Part shown: in pieces, positions 16,529-25,441 of the stretch
Layout of the letters: the number at the start of each line of letters is the position of its first letter
How positions within the stretch are numbered: position 1 is the stretch's first letter
NCBI GenBank assembly: GCA_041659605.1
Contig: JBAZXW010000008.1
Coordinates: 62,001 to 126,000 of the forward strand
Direction of reading: 5' to 3'
Origin: Solimonas sp041659605
GTDB taxonomy: Bacteria; Pseudomonadota; Gammaproteobacteria; Nevskiales; Nevskiaceae
Length of the DNA: 64,000 nucleotides
The notes under the pieces: generated by a model
Seen by the model: only the letters and a program-made list of their open reading frames with translations
Databases searched by the model: none
Told to the model about the DNA's origin: nothing
Position numbers and translations under genes: made by a program

Positions 16529-18315
16529 GCGTGCACCCCGGTGCCGCCGTCCGGCGCGGGCTCCACCCGCTCCGGTGGGACGTTCTGTGGAATGAAATCG
16601 TCTTTCGCACCGGGCACGCTGTAGTCGTAGGCCCATCGGTAGACGACCGGCAATTCAGGGCCGAAGTTGCCGTGGTGCGGCGGCGTATGCGGCGTCTGCC
16701 ACTCCAGCGTCGTCGCGTTCCACGGGTTGGGGCCTGCCTCGTCGCCGTTGCGCAGGCTCCACGCGAGGTTGAACAGGAACAGGATCTGCGTCAGCGCGAC
16801 GATGATCGCGGCGATCGTGATGAAGGCATTGAGCGTCTGTACCGAGTCGGTGATGAACGAGGTGTCGCCGTAGGCGTAGTAGCGGCGCGGCACGCCCTGG
16901 AAGCCCAGGTAGTGCATCGGGTAGTAGATCGCGTAGGTACCGACGAACGTCATCCAGAAGTGGATCTTGCCGGCGGTCTCGTTGAGCATGCGCCCGGTGA
17001 TCTTCGGATACCAGTGATAGATCGCACCGAAGATCACCATGATCGGCGCGACGGCCATGACCATGTGGAAGTGCGCGACGACGAAGTAGGTGTCCGACAG
17101 CGGCACGTCGACCGTGACGTTGCCGAGGAACAGTCCGGTCAGGCCGCCGTTGACGAAGGTGAAGATGAAGCCGATCGCGAACAGCATCGGCACCGTCAGG
17201 TGGATATTGCCGCGCCACAGCGTCAGCACCCAGTTGTAGACCTTGAGCGCCGTCGGCACGGCGATGATCAGCGTGGTCGTAGCGAACAGAAAGCCAAATC
17301 CCGGGTTCATGCCGCTGACGTACATGTGATGCGCCCAGACCACGAAGCTCAACGCGCCAATGGCGACGATCGCCCAGACCATCATGCGATAGCCGAAGAT
17401 ATTGCGGCGCGCGTGCGTGGAGATCAGATCGGAAACGATGCCGAACGCCGGCAGCGCGACGATGTAGACCTCGGGATGGCCGAAGAACCAGAACAGATGC
17501 TGGAACAGCAAGGGGCTGCCGCCGGCATGGCTGGACTGCTCGCCCAGGTTCACGATTGCGGGCACGAAGAAACTGGTACCGAGCAGCCGGTCGAGCAGCA
17601 TCATCAGCGAAGCCACGAACAGCGCCGGGAAGGCCAGCAGTGCGAGCACGGTCGCCATGAAGATGCCCCAGACCGTCAGTGGCAGGCGCATCAGCGTCAT
17701 GCCACGAGTGCGCGCCTGCAGCACGGTGACGACATAGTTGAGACCACCCATCGTGAAGCCGACGATGAACAGAATCAGCGACAGCAGCATCAGCACGATG
17801 CCACCGTCAACGCCGGGCGTACCGGCGCTGATCGCCTGCGGCGGGTACAAGGTCCAGCCGGCGCCGGTCGGACCGCCGGTCACGAAGAAGCTCGAGACCA
17901 GCACCAGCACCGCGGCCAGGTAGACCCAGTAGCTGAGCATGTTCAGGTACGGGAATACCATGTCGCGCGCGCCGCACATCAGCGGGATCAGGTAATTGCC
18001 GAAGCCGCCGAGAAACAGCGCGGTCAGCAGGTACACGACCATGATCATGCCGTGCATCGACACCGCCTGCAGATAGTTGCCGGGATCGATCAGGGAAAAA
18101 GTGTCCGGGAAGCCGAGCTGCAGGCGCATCACGATCGACAGGCCCAGCGCCACCAGGCCGATCGCCGTGGCGGTGATCCCGTACTGCACGGCGATGACCT
18201 TGGCGTCCTGGGACCAGATGTACTTGCCGACGAAGCTGTGCGGATGGACCAGATCCATCTCCTCGACTTCGGCCGGCGGAGCGGACGACAGCGCGTCATA
18301 TGCGGTGTGAGCCAT
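16525..18315 (-). CDS. Cytochrome c oxidase subunit I
   Basis: 596-residue catalytic subunit carrying heme a and the heme a3-CuB site where O2 is reduced. Ligand motifs are intact: SMHGM near residue 88 (heme a), GHPEVY near 277 (CuB His, cross-linked Tyr and the Glu of the proton D-channel, the type A1 pattern), AHHMY near 328 (CuB) and HFHMVM near 416 (heme a3 and heme a). Roughly twelve membrane helices are visible. It starts at the ATG that overlaps the subunit II stop (TGATG), and its stop overlaps the next gene, so the operon is translationally coupled. Confidence 0.95.
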   Translation of the reverse strand: MAHTAYDALSSAPPAEVEEMDLVHPHSFVGKYIWSQDAKVIAVQYGITATAIGLVALGLSIVMRLQLGFPDTFSLIDPGNYLQAVSMHGMIMVVYLLTALFLGGFGNYLIPLMCGARDMVFPYLNMLSYWVYLAAVLVLVSSFFVTGGPTGAGWTLYPPQAISAGTPGVDGGIVLMLLSLILFIVGFTMGGLNYVVTVLQARTRGMTLMRLPLTVWGIFMATVLALLAFPALFVASLMMLLDRLLGTSFFVPAIVNLGEQSSHAGGSPLLFQHLFWFFGHPEVYIVALPAFGIVSDLISTHARRNIFGYRMMVWAIVAIGALSFVVWAHHMYVSGMNPGFGFLFATTTLIIAVPTALKVYNWVLTLWRGNIHLTVPMLFAIGFIFTFVNGGLTGLFLGNVTVDVPLSDTYFVVAHFHMVMAVAPIMVIFGAIYHWYPKITGRMLNETAGKIHFWMTFVGTYAIYYPMHYLGFQGVPRRYYAYGDTSFITDSVQTLNAFITIAAIIVALTQILFLFNLAWSLRNGDEAGPNPWNATTLEWQTPHTPPHHGNFGPELPVVYRWAYDYSVPGAKDDFIPQNVPPERVEPAPDGGTGVHA

Positions 18316-19724
18316 CAGTTGCTCCTCTGCGCCAACGACGCACGGACATCCGCCACCGTGCGCGAATCAGACGAAAGCGTGTTGATGTAGGCGACGACGT
18401 CGTCGGCCGCCTGATCGTCCTTCAGAATCCTCGACATCTCCGCCATCTGCCAGCCGTACAGATCGTCGGCGTGACGGCCGCGGATGCCCTGCTTGAAGTT
18501 GTCGAGCTGCCGCAGCAGATACCAGTCGCTCATGCCCGCGAGGCGCGGCGCGTTGGTCGCCTGGATGCCCTGTCCGGCGCCGCCGTGGCAGGCACCGCAC
18601 GTGCGATAGATGCGCGCTCCGCGTGTCGGACTGCCGGCGACCGAAGCCTCGGCGGCCTGATCCGGCAGAGTTTCGACGTAGGCCCCGAGGTTCGCCATTG
18701 CAGTACGGTCGGCCAGCATGTTCGCGAAAGCGCGCATCTGCTGACCCAGCGCATCGTCCTGATGCGCCCCGCGCAGGCCGCCCTTGAAGTTCTGCAGCTG
18801 CCGGACCAGATACCACGCCGGCTGGCCCGCGAGCTTGGGCGCATTCACGGCCTGGTTGCCCTCGCCCTGTGCGCCGTGACAGGCAGTGCAGGGCGCAAAC
18901 AGCGACTTGCCGGCGGTCGACTCGCCCGGAACGCGCGCCGCAATCTCGGCGTACGTCGGCTGCTGCGCAATCCATTCGTCGAAGGCTGCCTGCTCGACGA
19001 CATCAACGGCCCCCCGCATGGCGAAATGGGCGAAGCCGCAGAGTTCCGCACAGAGAACCTCGTAGCGCCCGGTGCGCGTCGGCGTCAGCCAGAAATAGGA
19101 CACCTGCCCCGGAACCAGATCCATCTTGGCGCGGAACTGGGTGACCTGGAAGTTGTGCAGCACGTCCTTGGACCGCAACGCCGTCTTGACCGGCCGGCCG
19201 ATCGGAAGCCGGATGATGGGACTGCTGATCAGAACGTCGTCCTGGCCACGCGGATCGTTGCGATCCATGCCGAACGGATTGTCGTCGTCGACGAGACGGG
19301 CATCGATCGTGCCGAGCGCACCGTCCTTGCCGGGGTAGCGGTAGCTCCAGTGCCACTGCTGCCCGACCACCTCGATTTCGGTGGCATCCTCGGGAACCTG
19401 CACGAATGACGCCCAGACGATCAGGCCCGGCGCCAGCAGGGCCGCGATACCGAGCGTCGTCACGCCGGTGAGCCAGATTTCCAGCTTCTTGTTCTCCGGT
19501 TCGTAGTGCGCGCGCCGATCGCTCCGGTGCCGGTAACGAATGATCGCGTAGGCCATGAACAGGTTGACTGCGGCGAAGACCAGGCCAGTCACCCAGAACG
19601 TGATGCTGATGGTGTCATCCATCGAACCCCAGTTGGACGCCAGCGGCGTCAGATACCACGGGCTCAGGAAGTGAAACAGCACCGAGCCGAGCAACAGCAA
19701 GATCAACGCAACGGCAATGGCCAT
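18315..19724 (-). CDS. Cytochrome c oxidase subunit II with two fused heme c domains (caa3 type)
   Basis: 469-residue electron-entry subunit. Two N-terminal membrane helices anchor a periplasmic cupredoxin domain with an intact CuA site (CAELCGFAHFAM near residue 222; Cys, Glu, Cys, His, Met). The C-terminus adds two cytochrome c modules with CTACH near 277 and CGACH near 375. The two modules are internal duplicates: each continues with NAP-(K/R)-LAG, WYL-(V/L)-RQL-NF and a later Met. One such domain defines the usual caa3 oxidases; two is less common. I chose the ATG at 19724 because GGAGGA lies 6 bases upstream, inside the alternative start at 19742. First gene of the operon. Confidence 0.93.
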   Translation of the reverse strand: MAIAVALILLLLGSVLFHFLSPWYLTPLASNWGSMDDTISITFWVTGLVFAAVNLFMAYAIIRYRHRSDRRAHYEPENKKLEIWLTGVTTLGIAALLAPGLIVWASFVQVPEDATEIEVVGQQWHWSYRYPGKDGALGTIDARLVDDDNPFGMDRNDPRGQDDVLISSPIIRLPIGRPVKTALRSKDVLHNFQVTQFRAKMDLVPGQVSYFWLTPTRTGRYEVLCAELCGFAHFAMRGAVDVVEQAAFDEWIAQQPTYAEIAARVPGESTAGKSLFAPCTACHGAQGEGNQAVNAPKLAGQPAWYLVRQLQNFKGGLRGAHQDDALGQQMRAFANMLADRTAMANLGAYVETLPDQAAEASVAGSPTRGARIYRTCGACHGGAGQGIQATNAPRLAGMSDWYLLRQLDNFKQGIRGRHADDLYGWQMAEMSRILKDDQAADDVVAYINTLSSDSRTVADVRASLAQRSN

Positions 19725-20071
19725 GCGGCGTCCTCCGAACATGCGCTGCGTGCGTGCAGAAAGATCGGGGACGAACGCCTTCCCGTCGTTCGTTCGTGCG
19801 AGCCGGGAAACGTGATCGTGCGAGAAGCGCGGGGCCGCCCTCCCCCTGCATCCATGGCTGGCGCCATGGGTGTGCGTAGCGAAAAGCCGACCGTGTCAGC
19901 TACTTGCGGCAACGCGACCATGCTTACTCCCTGGGTGAAGGCCCTGGGTGTACGAGGCGGCCCTAGTCTGGCAAACAAACCTGATCGGACTCAAGTCGGT
20001 CCCGGGAAACGCCGAACAATGCCAAGCCGTCAGCGCTTCATTCGCGGAGGGCCTGTCCGTCAAACAGCGCG
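19725..20071. other. Intergenic region between ctaB and the oxidase operon
   Basis: About 350 bases without a convincing gene. It should hold the promoter of the oxidase operon, but I could not pick -10/-35 boxes with confidence. It contains a perfect short hairpin (annotated separately) and a direct repeat CCCTGGGTG at 19929-19937 and 19942-19950. Confidence 0.5.
19852..19869. other. Palindromic hairpin upstream of the oxidase operon
   Basis: Perfect 7-base arms CCATGGC/GCCATGG around the loop TGGC, about 130 bases before the coxB start. It may be a regulator site or an RNA hairpin; there is no T-run, so it is unlikely to terminate ctaB transcripts. Confidence 0.35.
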
Positions 20072-20986
20072 TCAGTCAACCAGCGCGGCGGCGTAGTGGT
20101 CGACCAGAAGCAAGGTGAAGATCCCCATCAGATAGACGATCGAATAGCCGAACGTCCGCATCGGCAGTCCCGGCTGCGGCGCGTACTTCAGGCGGATCGC
20201 GTAGACCAGGAAGACCGCATCAAGAGCCAGTGCGCCGATCAGATACAGCCGGCCGGACATGCCGGTCGCGTACGGCAGCAGCGTGACGGCCGTCAGCAGG
20301 ATGGTGTAGAGCAGCACCTGCGTCCGTGTGTGCGGGATGCCGTGCGTGACCGGCAGCATCGGGATACCTGCCTTGGCGTATTCGTCGCAGCGTTCGATCG
20401 CCAACGCCCAGAAGTGCGGCGGTGTCCAGACGAAAATGATCGCGAACAGCGCCAGCGCGTGCATGTGCACGTCGCCGGTCACGGCCGCCCAGCCCAGCAC
20501 CGGCGGTGCGGCACCGGCGGCCCCGCCGATGACGATGTTCTGCGGCGTCGCGCGCTTCAGATACAGCGTGTAAATGCCCGCGTAGCCGATCAAGGTGCAC
20601 AGCGTCAGCAGCGCGGTCAGCGGATTCACCAGGAACCACAGCACCGCGAATCCGATCAGGCCGATCGCCGCGGCAAACGCGACCGACTGGGCAACCGTCA
20701 ACGTCCCGGTCACCAACGGCCGACCGCAGGTGCGCGCCATGCGCGCGTCGATATTGCGGTCGATGATCTGATTCACCGCCGCCGCCGACGCCGCCTGCAG
20801 CGCGATCCCGATCGTGCCCCACAGCAACGCTGACGACGGCGGCAATCCCGGCGCCGCCAGAAACATGCCGACGATTGCAGTGAAGACGATCAGCATGACC
20901 ACGCGCGGCTTGCACAGCTCGTAGTACTCACGCAGCCGGACCCGGGTCCCGGCGATTTCGCTCAGCCTGTCTGCAATCGCGGTCAA
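20072..20986 (-). CDS. ctaB: Protoheme IX farnesyltransferase
   Basis: Inner-membrane UbiA-family prenyltransferase that converts heme b to heme O, the precursor of heme A needed by the oxidase encoded downstream. It shows the motif region NQIIDRNIDARMART near residue 70, YLKRATPQNIVIGGAAGAAPP and the second Asp/His region WTPPHFWALAIERCDEYAKAGIPMLP. About nine membrane segments are visible. Start choice: TTG at 20986, because GGGAGA lies 6 bases upstream; the TTG at 21007 would add seven residues. It is co-oriented with the oxidase operon but separated from it by about 350 bases. No heme A synthase or Cox11/Surf1 gene is in the window. Confidence 0.93.
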   Translation of the reverse strand: MTAIADRLSEIAGTRVRLREYYELCKPRVVMLIVFTAIVGMFLAAPGLPPSSALLWGTIGIALQAASAAAVNQIIDRNIDARMARTCGRPLVTGTLTVAQSVAFAAAIGLIGFAVLWFLVNPLTALLTLCTLIGYAGIYTLYLKRATPQNIVIGGAAGAAPPVLGWAAVTGDVHMHALALFAIIFVWTPPHFWALAIERCDEYAKAGIPMLPVTHGIPHTRTQVLLYTILLTAVTLLPYATGMSGRLYLIGALALDAVFLVYAIRLKYAPQPGLPMRTFGYSIVYLMGIFTLLLVDHYAAALVD

Positions 20987-21103
20987 CTCAGTTCTCCCGG
21001 GGTGCAAGCCAGCAGCGGTTCGATTGCTCGATCGAGGCCCATAGTAGCGCCGCTTCGGCAGATGAAACTTGATTTCCGCAACGACCGACGCTCATGATAT
21101 GAG

Positions 21104-21123
21104 ATATGACTCACTTGTCATAT
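21104..21123. promoter_or_regulatory. Putative TetR-type operator
   Basis: Perfect inverted repeat ATATGAC-TCACTT-GTCATAT, ending 5 bases before the GTG start of the tetR gene. A second small palindrome, CTCAT-GAT-ATGAG, abuts it at 21091-21103. TetR-family repressors often bind such repeats at their own promoters, so autoregulation of the whole operon is likely. This site also argues that the tetR frame does not start further upstream. Confidence 0.6.
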
Positions 21124-21128
21124 TCAGA

Positions 21129-21773
21129 GTGAACAGCCTCTCCGCACCCCTCACCCAACGCTCGCGACCGCTGACCGCGCGCGGCGAAGCGACGCTGCGC
21201 CGGCTGCTCGATGCCGCCGAGGTCGAATTCGCTGAACGCGGCTTCCACGCAGCGTCGGTCAGCTCGATTACCGTGCGCGCGAACGTCAGCCAGGGCACGT
21301 TCTACATCTATTTCCCGAGCAAGGAAGCGATCTTCGGCGCGCTGGTCGACGAGATCGGTCACGCCCTGCGCAAGCACATGGCACTGGCCGTCGCCGACGA
21401 CACGGATCCGCTGGTGGCCCAGCGTGACGGCCTGGAGGCATTCCTCGACTTCGTGCAGCGCCACCCCGGCCTGTACCGCATCGTCCAGGAGTGCCAGTTC
21501 GTCGACGAGCCGGCCTTCCGCACCTACTACGAGCGCCTTGCCGAGGGTCTGTCACGCGCGCTCGATCGCGATGCTGGCACCGGCGCCTTTGCGCCCGGCG
21601 ATGGCCAGGTGCGCGCCTGGGCGATCATGGGCATCGGCCATTTCCTGGGCCTGCGCCATTGCCTGTGGCAGCAGAAACGGCCGGGGAAGGCGGTGATGGA
21701 CGAGGTGATGTCCTTTATCAGCGAGGGCATCGCCGCGAAGGTCACCGTTCACCGGGGAGAGCGCCGTCGATGA
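21129..21773 (+). CDS. TetR/AcrR family transcriptional regulator
   Basis: 214-residue repressor-type protein. The N-terminal helix-turn-helix is plain: LLDAAEVEFAERGF, then VSSITVRANVSQGTFYIYF and KEAIFGAL (about residues 25-72). The remainder is a helical ligand-binding domain. It heads an eight-gene operon of acyl-CoA-type enzymes and transporters, so the ligand is probably an acyl-CoA or carboxylic acid made or consumed by that pathway. The start is uncertain: GTG at 21129 is used because the upstream alternatives (ATG 21099, 21069) would place the palindromic operator inside the gene. Its stop overlaps the ATG of the next gene (ATGA). Confidence 0.88.
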   Translation: MNSLSAPLTQRSRPLTARGEATLRRLLDAAEVEFAERGFHAASVSSITVRANVSQGTFYIYFPSKEAIFGALVDEIGHALRKHMALAVADDTDPLVAQRDGLEAFLDFVQRHPGLYRIVQECQFVDEPAFRTYYERLAEGLSRALDRDAGTGAFAPGDGQVRAWAIMGIGHFLGLRHCLWQQKRPGKAVMDEVMSFISEGIAAKVTVHRGERRR

Positions 21774-22768
21774 TCCTGCGTGGCCTCGGCGTGTATCTGC
21801 CCGCGCAGCGCCAGACTGCGGCGGACATTGCCGCTGCGAGCGGTGTGCCGGAAGCGGTCGTGTGCGACAAGCTCGGTATCCGCGCCAAGACCGTCCCCGG
21901 TCCCGAGGATCACAGCAACGCGATGGGCATCCGCGCGGCCCGCGCCGCACTCGCCGACGCCCGCATCGCGCCCGAACAGATCGATGTGCTGATCTCGATC
22001 ACCGAGGAACACAAGGAGTACCCGGTATGGACCGCGGGCATCCATGCCGCGCACGCGCTCGGCGCGACGCGCGCCTACGCCTATGACGTCGGACAGAAAT
22101 GCGGCACTGCGGTGCTCGCGCTCAAGCTCGCACGCGATGCACTGGCCGCCAACCCGGAGATGAACGCGGTGCTGATCGCCGGCGGCTACCGCAACTGCGA
22201 TCTGGTCGACTACCGCGATCCGGCGACGCGCTTTCTCAACAACCTCGCCGCCGGTGGCGGCGCGGCCGTGGTGACGCGCGAAGGCCCCGGCTTCGAGATC
22301 CTCGGCGCCGGCTTCCACACCGACGGCAGCTTCTCCGAAGACGTCATCGTTCCGGTCGGCGGCACGCGCGAACCGCTGACCGCCGCCAACCTGGATCGCT
22401 TCCGCTTCACCGTGCCCGACCCGGAGCGCATGAAGGCCCGCCTCGAAGAACGCTCGCTGAGCAATTTCGTCGCGGTGATCCGCGAGGCCTGCGAACGTAG
22501 CGGCGTGCGCAGCGAAGACCTTGCCTACGTCGCGATGCTGCACATGAAGCGCAGTGCGCACGAAGCCGTGCTCGCACGCATCGGCGTGCCGGCACAGCGT
22601 TCGATCTATCTGAGCGACTACGGCCACATCGGCCAGATCGATCCGCTGCTGTCGCTGCTGCTGGCGCGCGACCAGAGGCGGCTGCGTGACGGCGACGCAA
22701 TCGTGCTGTGCGCCGCCGGCATCGGCTATGTCTGGAACGCGCTATGTCTGCGCTATCGCGCGCCATGA
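21770..22768 (+). CDS. 3-oxoacyl-ACP synthase III (FabH)-like condensing enzyme with altered triad
   Basis: 332-residue thiolase-fold protein of the KAS III family, which joins or splits acyl chains through an acyl-Cys intermediate. The nucleophile is Cys111 in VGQKCGTAV and the first histidine is His258 in MLHMKRSAHEA. In FabH the third residue is Asn (YGNTSAA); here the aligned position is His286 in LSDYGHIGQID. This change and the gene context argue against housekeeping fatty acid initiation. It could act on CoA esters supplied by the ligase encoded next, in condensation or in cleavage. Start ATG overlaps tetR and stop overlaps the ligase gene, both by ATGA. Confidence 0.85.
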   Translation: MILRGLGVYLPAQRQTAADIAAASGVPEAVVCDKLGIRAKTVPGPEDHSNAMGIRAARAALADARIAPEQIDVLISITEEHKEYPVWTAGIHAAHALGATRAYAYDVGQKCGTAVLALKLARDALAANPEMNAVLIAGGYRNCDLVDYRDPATRFLNNLAAGGGAAVVTREGPGFEILGAGFHTDGSFSEDVIVPVGGTREPLTAANLDRFRFTVPDPERMKARLEERSLSNFVAVIREACERSGVRSEDLAYVAMLHMKRSAHEAVLARIGVPAQRSIYLSDYGHIGQIDPLLSLLLARDQRRLRDGDAIVLCAAGIGYVWNALCLRYRAP

Positions 22769-24270
22769 GCGGCATCGAACTGCTCCATCCCCCCGCAGTG
22801 CGCGACGCGCGTCCCGCGCTGTGGCACGACGGGCGCTGGTACAGCCACCGCGAACTGGACGAACGCGCGGCGCACCTGGCTGCGGTGCTGGCTGCGCAGG
22901 GCATCGGCAAGGGCGATCGCGTCGCCATCCTCGCGTACAACCACCTCGCGCATATCGATCTGCTGCTGGCGGCGCCGCGCCTGGGCTTCGTGTTCACACC
23001 GCTGAACTATCGGCTGAGCGAAGCCGAACAACGCGAGCTGATGCGGCGCGTCGCACCGCGTCTGATGCTGGCGGACACGCATCATGCCGCCACGGCTGCG
23101 ATGCTCGGCGCGCCGGTGTGGTCCCTCGACCTGCACGAGTCCCGGCTTGCCGCCGCGCCGGCCGCGATGACCGCCACGGCGGTGAGTCGCGACGACATCC
23201 ACATGCTGCTGTGCACCGGCGGCAGCACCGGCATTCCCAAGGCCGCGCGCATCACCTACCGGCAGATCCTTGCCAACAATCGCAACACCATCGAAGGCTG
23301 GGACCTGCGTGCCGACGACTGCGCGATCCAGGCCACGCCCTGCTTCCACGCCGCGCTCAACGTGTTCACGACGCCGCTGCTCGCACTCGGTGGCCGCATT
23401 GCGCTGCTCGACCAGTTCGAGCCGGGCCGCTACCTGCAGGCGCTCGAACACAGCGGCGCGACGCTGATGTTCATGGTGCCGACGATGTACCAGATGCTTG
23501 CCGAGCATCCACGATTTGCCACAGCGGATTTCTCGCGCGTGCGCTGGGCGATCTCCGGCGGCGCACCCTGCCCGGCACCGCTGCGCGAGCGCTATGCGGC
23601 GCGCGGCCTGCGCTTCCGCCAGGGCTACGGCATGACCGAGGCCGGTGTGAACTGTTTCCGCCTGCCCCTGCACGAGGCACAGCAGCACCCCGACTCGGTC
23701 GGCTATCCGCTGCCGTACACGCAGGCGGTGATCCGCCACGCCGACGGCACGCTCTGCGCGGACGAGGAGGTTGGCGAACTGACGCTCGCCGGCGAGCATG
23801 TCTGCGCGGGCTACGACGGCCGCGACGAGGAGTGGCGCCAGGTATTCATCGACGGCTGGCTTTGGACCGGTGACCTGGCGCGCCGCGACGCCGCCGGCCG
23901 CCACTTCATCGTCGGTCGCCGCAAGGAGATGTACATCTCCGGCGGCGAGAACGTGTATCCGACCGAGGTCGAAGCGGCGCTGGCGCAACTGCCCGGCGTC
24001 GCCGAGTGCGCAGTCGTTGGCGTGCCCGACGCACGCTGGGGCGAGGTGGGCCTGGCCGCCGTGCGCCTCGCCGCCGGCACGCAGGCCGATGCGCAGATGC
24101 TGCGCAGTCAACTCAAGCAACACCTGGCCGGCTACAAGCTGCCGCGCCATTTCCTGTTTCTCGACGAATTACCCAAGAGCGGAGCGGGCAAGCTTCTGAA
24201 GCCCGAAATCCGCCGCATCCATGAACGTGCGTCCGGAGGTTTGCATGAGGGGAGTCACCCGCGCGAGTAG
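22765..24270 (+). CDS. Acyl-AMP/acyl-CoA ligase (ANL superfamily)
   Basis: 501-residue adenylating enzyme that would activate a carboxylic acid with ATP and then pass it to CoA. The phosphate-binding loop CTGGSTGIPK is near residue 151, the A5 motif YGMTEAG near 288, the A7 motif WLWTGDL near 364, RKEMYISGGENVYP near 390 and the catalytic lysine in PKSGAGKLLK near 475. The pattern is that of fatty-acyl or aryl-CoA ligases; the substrate cannot be read from sequence. It has ATGA overlap with the KAS III-like gene. The 3' end overlaps the following gene by 26 bases. Confidence 0.9.
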   Translation: MSGIELLHPPAVRDARPALWHDGRWYSHRELDERAAHLAAVLAAQGIGKGDRVAILAYNHLAHIDLLLAAPRLGFVFTPLNYRLSEAEQRELMRRVAPRLMLADTHHAATAAMLGAPVWSLDLHESRLAAAPAAMTATAVSRDDIHMLLCTGGSTGIPKAARITYRQILANNRNTIEGWDLRADDCAIQATPCFHAALNVFTTPLLALGGRIALLDQFEPGRYLQALEHSGATLMFMVPTMYQMLAEHPRFATADFSRVRWAISGGAPCPAPLRERYAARGLRFRQGYGMTEAGVNCFRLPLHEAQQHPDSVGYPLPYTQAVIRHADGTLCADEEVGELTLAGEHVCAGYDGRDEEWRQVFIDGWLWTGDLARRDAAGRHFIVGRRKEMYISGGENVYPTEVEAALAQLPGVAECAVVGVPDARWGEVGLAAVRLAAGTQADAQMLRSQLKQHLAGYKLPRHFLFLDELPKSGAGKLLKPEIRRIHERASGGLHEGSHPRE

Positions 24271-25441
24271 CGCCGCGCTGCTGCTAATGGCGTCGGCTGC
24301 GCAGGCCGATGTCGCGGACACCGCGCTCGGCCGCTATCTGCCGCTGTACCCCGGCCTGTACGTCGACCTGAGCTACGCCCAGGACGAGCGCGACCGCGTG
24401 TTCGACGCCGATGGCGAGGAACAGGACACGGCGACACCGTCGCTGCCGGACCCCACCCGCTCCCCGCTGCGCGAAGCGCAGGCGCGCTTCGCCTGGACCT
24501 TTCCGTTGTTCGAAAGCCAGAACATTCCGTTCCTGTCGTCGCGCCTGCACACCGCGCGCGTGACGCTGCGCCATCTCGGCACCGAGACGCGTGGCGGTCT
24601 GGTGGACTTCATCGACAGCCGTGACGATCTGGCCAACAACGGCAGCGGCATCGGCGACACGACGCTGGAATTCGGCAGCTTTCTATGGGGCGGCCGCGAC
24701 TGGCGCAGCGAAGGCAGCACGCCCGGCAACGCCGGCCTGCTGCTGCTCGGCGTCAACGTGCCGACCGGCGTCTACGAGCACGAGGCGCCGACCAACGCCG
24801 GCAGCAATCACTGGGCGTTCCACGCGCAGCTCGGCGCCGCATGGCGCCCCTGGTCCGGTGCCTTGCTCGAAACCGGCGCGGGCTATCGCGTCCACCTGGT
24901 CAACTACGAGCCGCAGTTCGGTGGCCTGGCGCCGTCCGAGCAGGGCGACGACGCCTGGTTCGATCTGAGCCTGGGTCAGCGCCTGCTGCCGGGCCTGCAT
25001 CTGAGCGCTTCGCTGAGCGACCGTCACGGCCAGGCCAATCTCTATGAGGATCCGCAGTACGCGCCCAACGCACCGACTCCGCCGGCCACCGTGCCGGAGT
25101 CGGACAATTTCCCGACGCCGGGCCGCTACGAGGACGACGGCACGTCGCTGCGCACGGCCGGTCTGGCGCTGCACTGGTTCGTTGCGCAGCGCCTGCTGGT
25201 GTCCGCCAGCTATGTGCACCCACTGTCCGGGCGCAGCGGCGAGTTCGACCTGCCATTCACCAACCGCCAGCCGGCGGGCTGCATCGAAGGCGCCGCCAAC
25301 TGCACGACCAGCGAAGGTGAGACCGCGCATGTCGACGGGCTTGGCCCCGCACGCAGCTATGCCTCGGACCGCTGGGCTTTGAGCCTGCGCTACAACTTCG
25401 GACAGGGGGATGCGTTCACATGCGTCGGCTGCTCCCGCTAG
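24245..25441 (+). CDS. Outer-membrane channel-like protein 1 (phenol-degradation MetA-pathway porin family)
   Basis: 398-residue exported beta-rich protein. The signal peptide (MRGVTRASSAALLLMASAAQA) is preceded by GGAGG five bases before the ATG at 24245. The mature part has alternating aromatic and polar beta-strand patterns, and it ends with strands such as ALSLRYNFG. It resembles the Phenol_MetA_deg family (PF13557), predicted outer-membrane proteins often found in aromatic or hydrophobic compound operons. It shares layout and motifs (FGGLAP, LSGRSGEFD) with the next gene, so the two are likely paralogs. A role in uptake of the pathway substrate or in surface binding is inferred. Confidence 0.75.
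   Translation: MRGVTRASSAALLLMASAAQADVADTALGRYLPLYPGLYVDLSYAQDERDRVFDADGEEQDTATPSLPDPTRSPLREAQARFAWTFPLFESQNIPFLSSRLHTARVTLRHLGTETRGGLVDFIDSRDDLANNGSGIGDTTLEFGSFLWGGRDWRSEGSTPGNAGLLLLGVNVPTGVYEHEAPTNAGSNHWAFHAQLGAAWRPWSGALLETGAGYRVHLVNYEPQFGGLAPSEQGDDAWFDLSLGQRLLPGLHLSASLSDRHGQANLYEDPQYAPNAPTPPATVPESDNFPTPGRYEDDGTSLRTAGLALHWFVAQRLLVSASYVHPLSGRSGEFDLPFTNRQPAGCIEGAANCTTSEGETAHVDGLGPARSYASDRWALSLRYNFGQGDAFTCVGCSR

Noticed and set aside
16444..18390. Open frame antisense to cytochrome oxidase subunit I
   Set aside because: His/Gln/Arg-rich shadow with no start signals.
19506..20096. Possible gene in the gap between ctaB and the oxidase operon
   Set aside because: Overlaps subunit II coding sequence, no ribosome site, no protein-like pattern.
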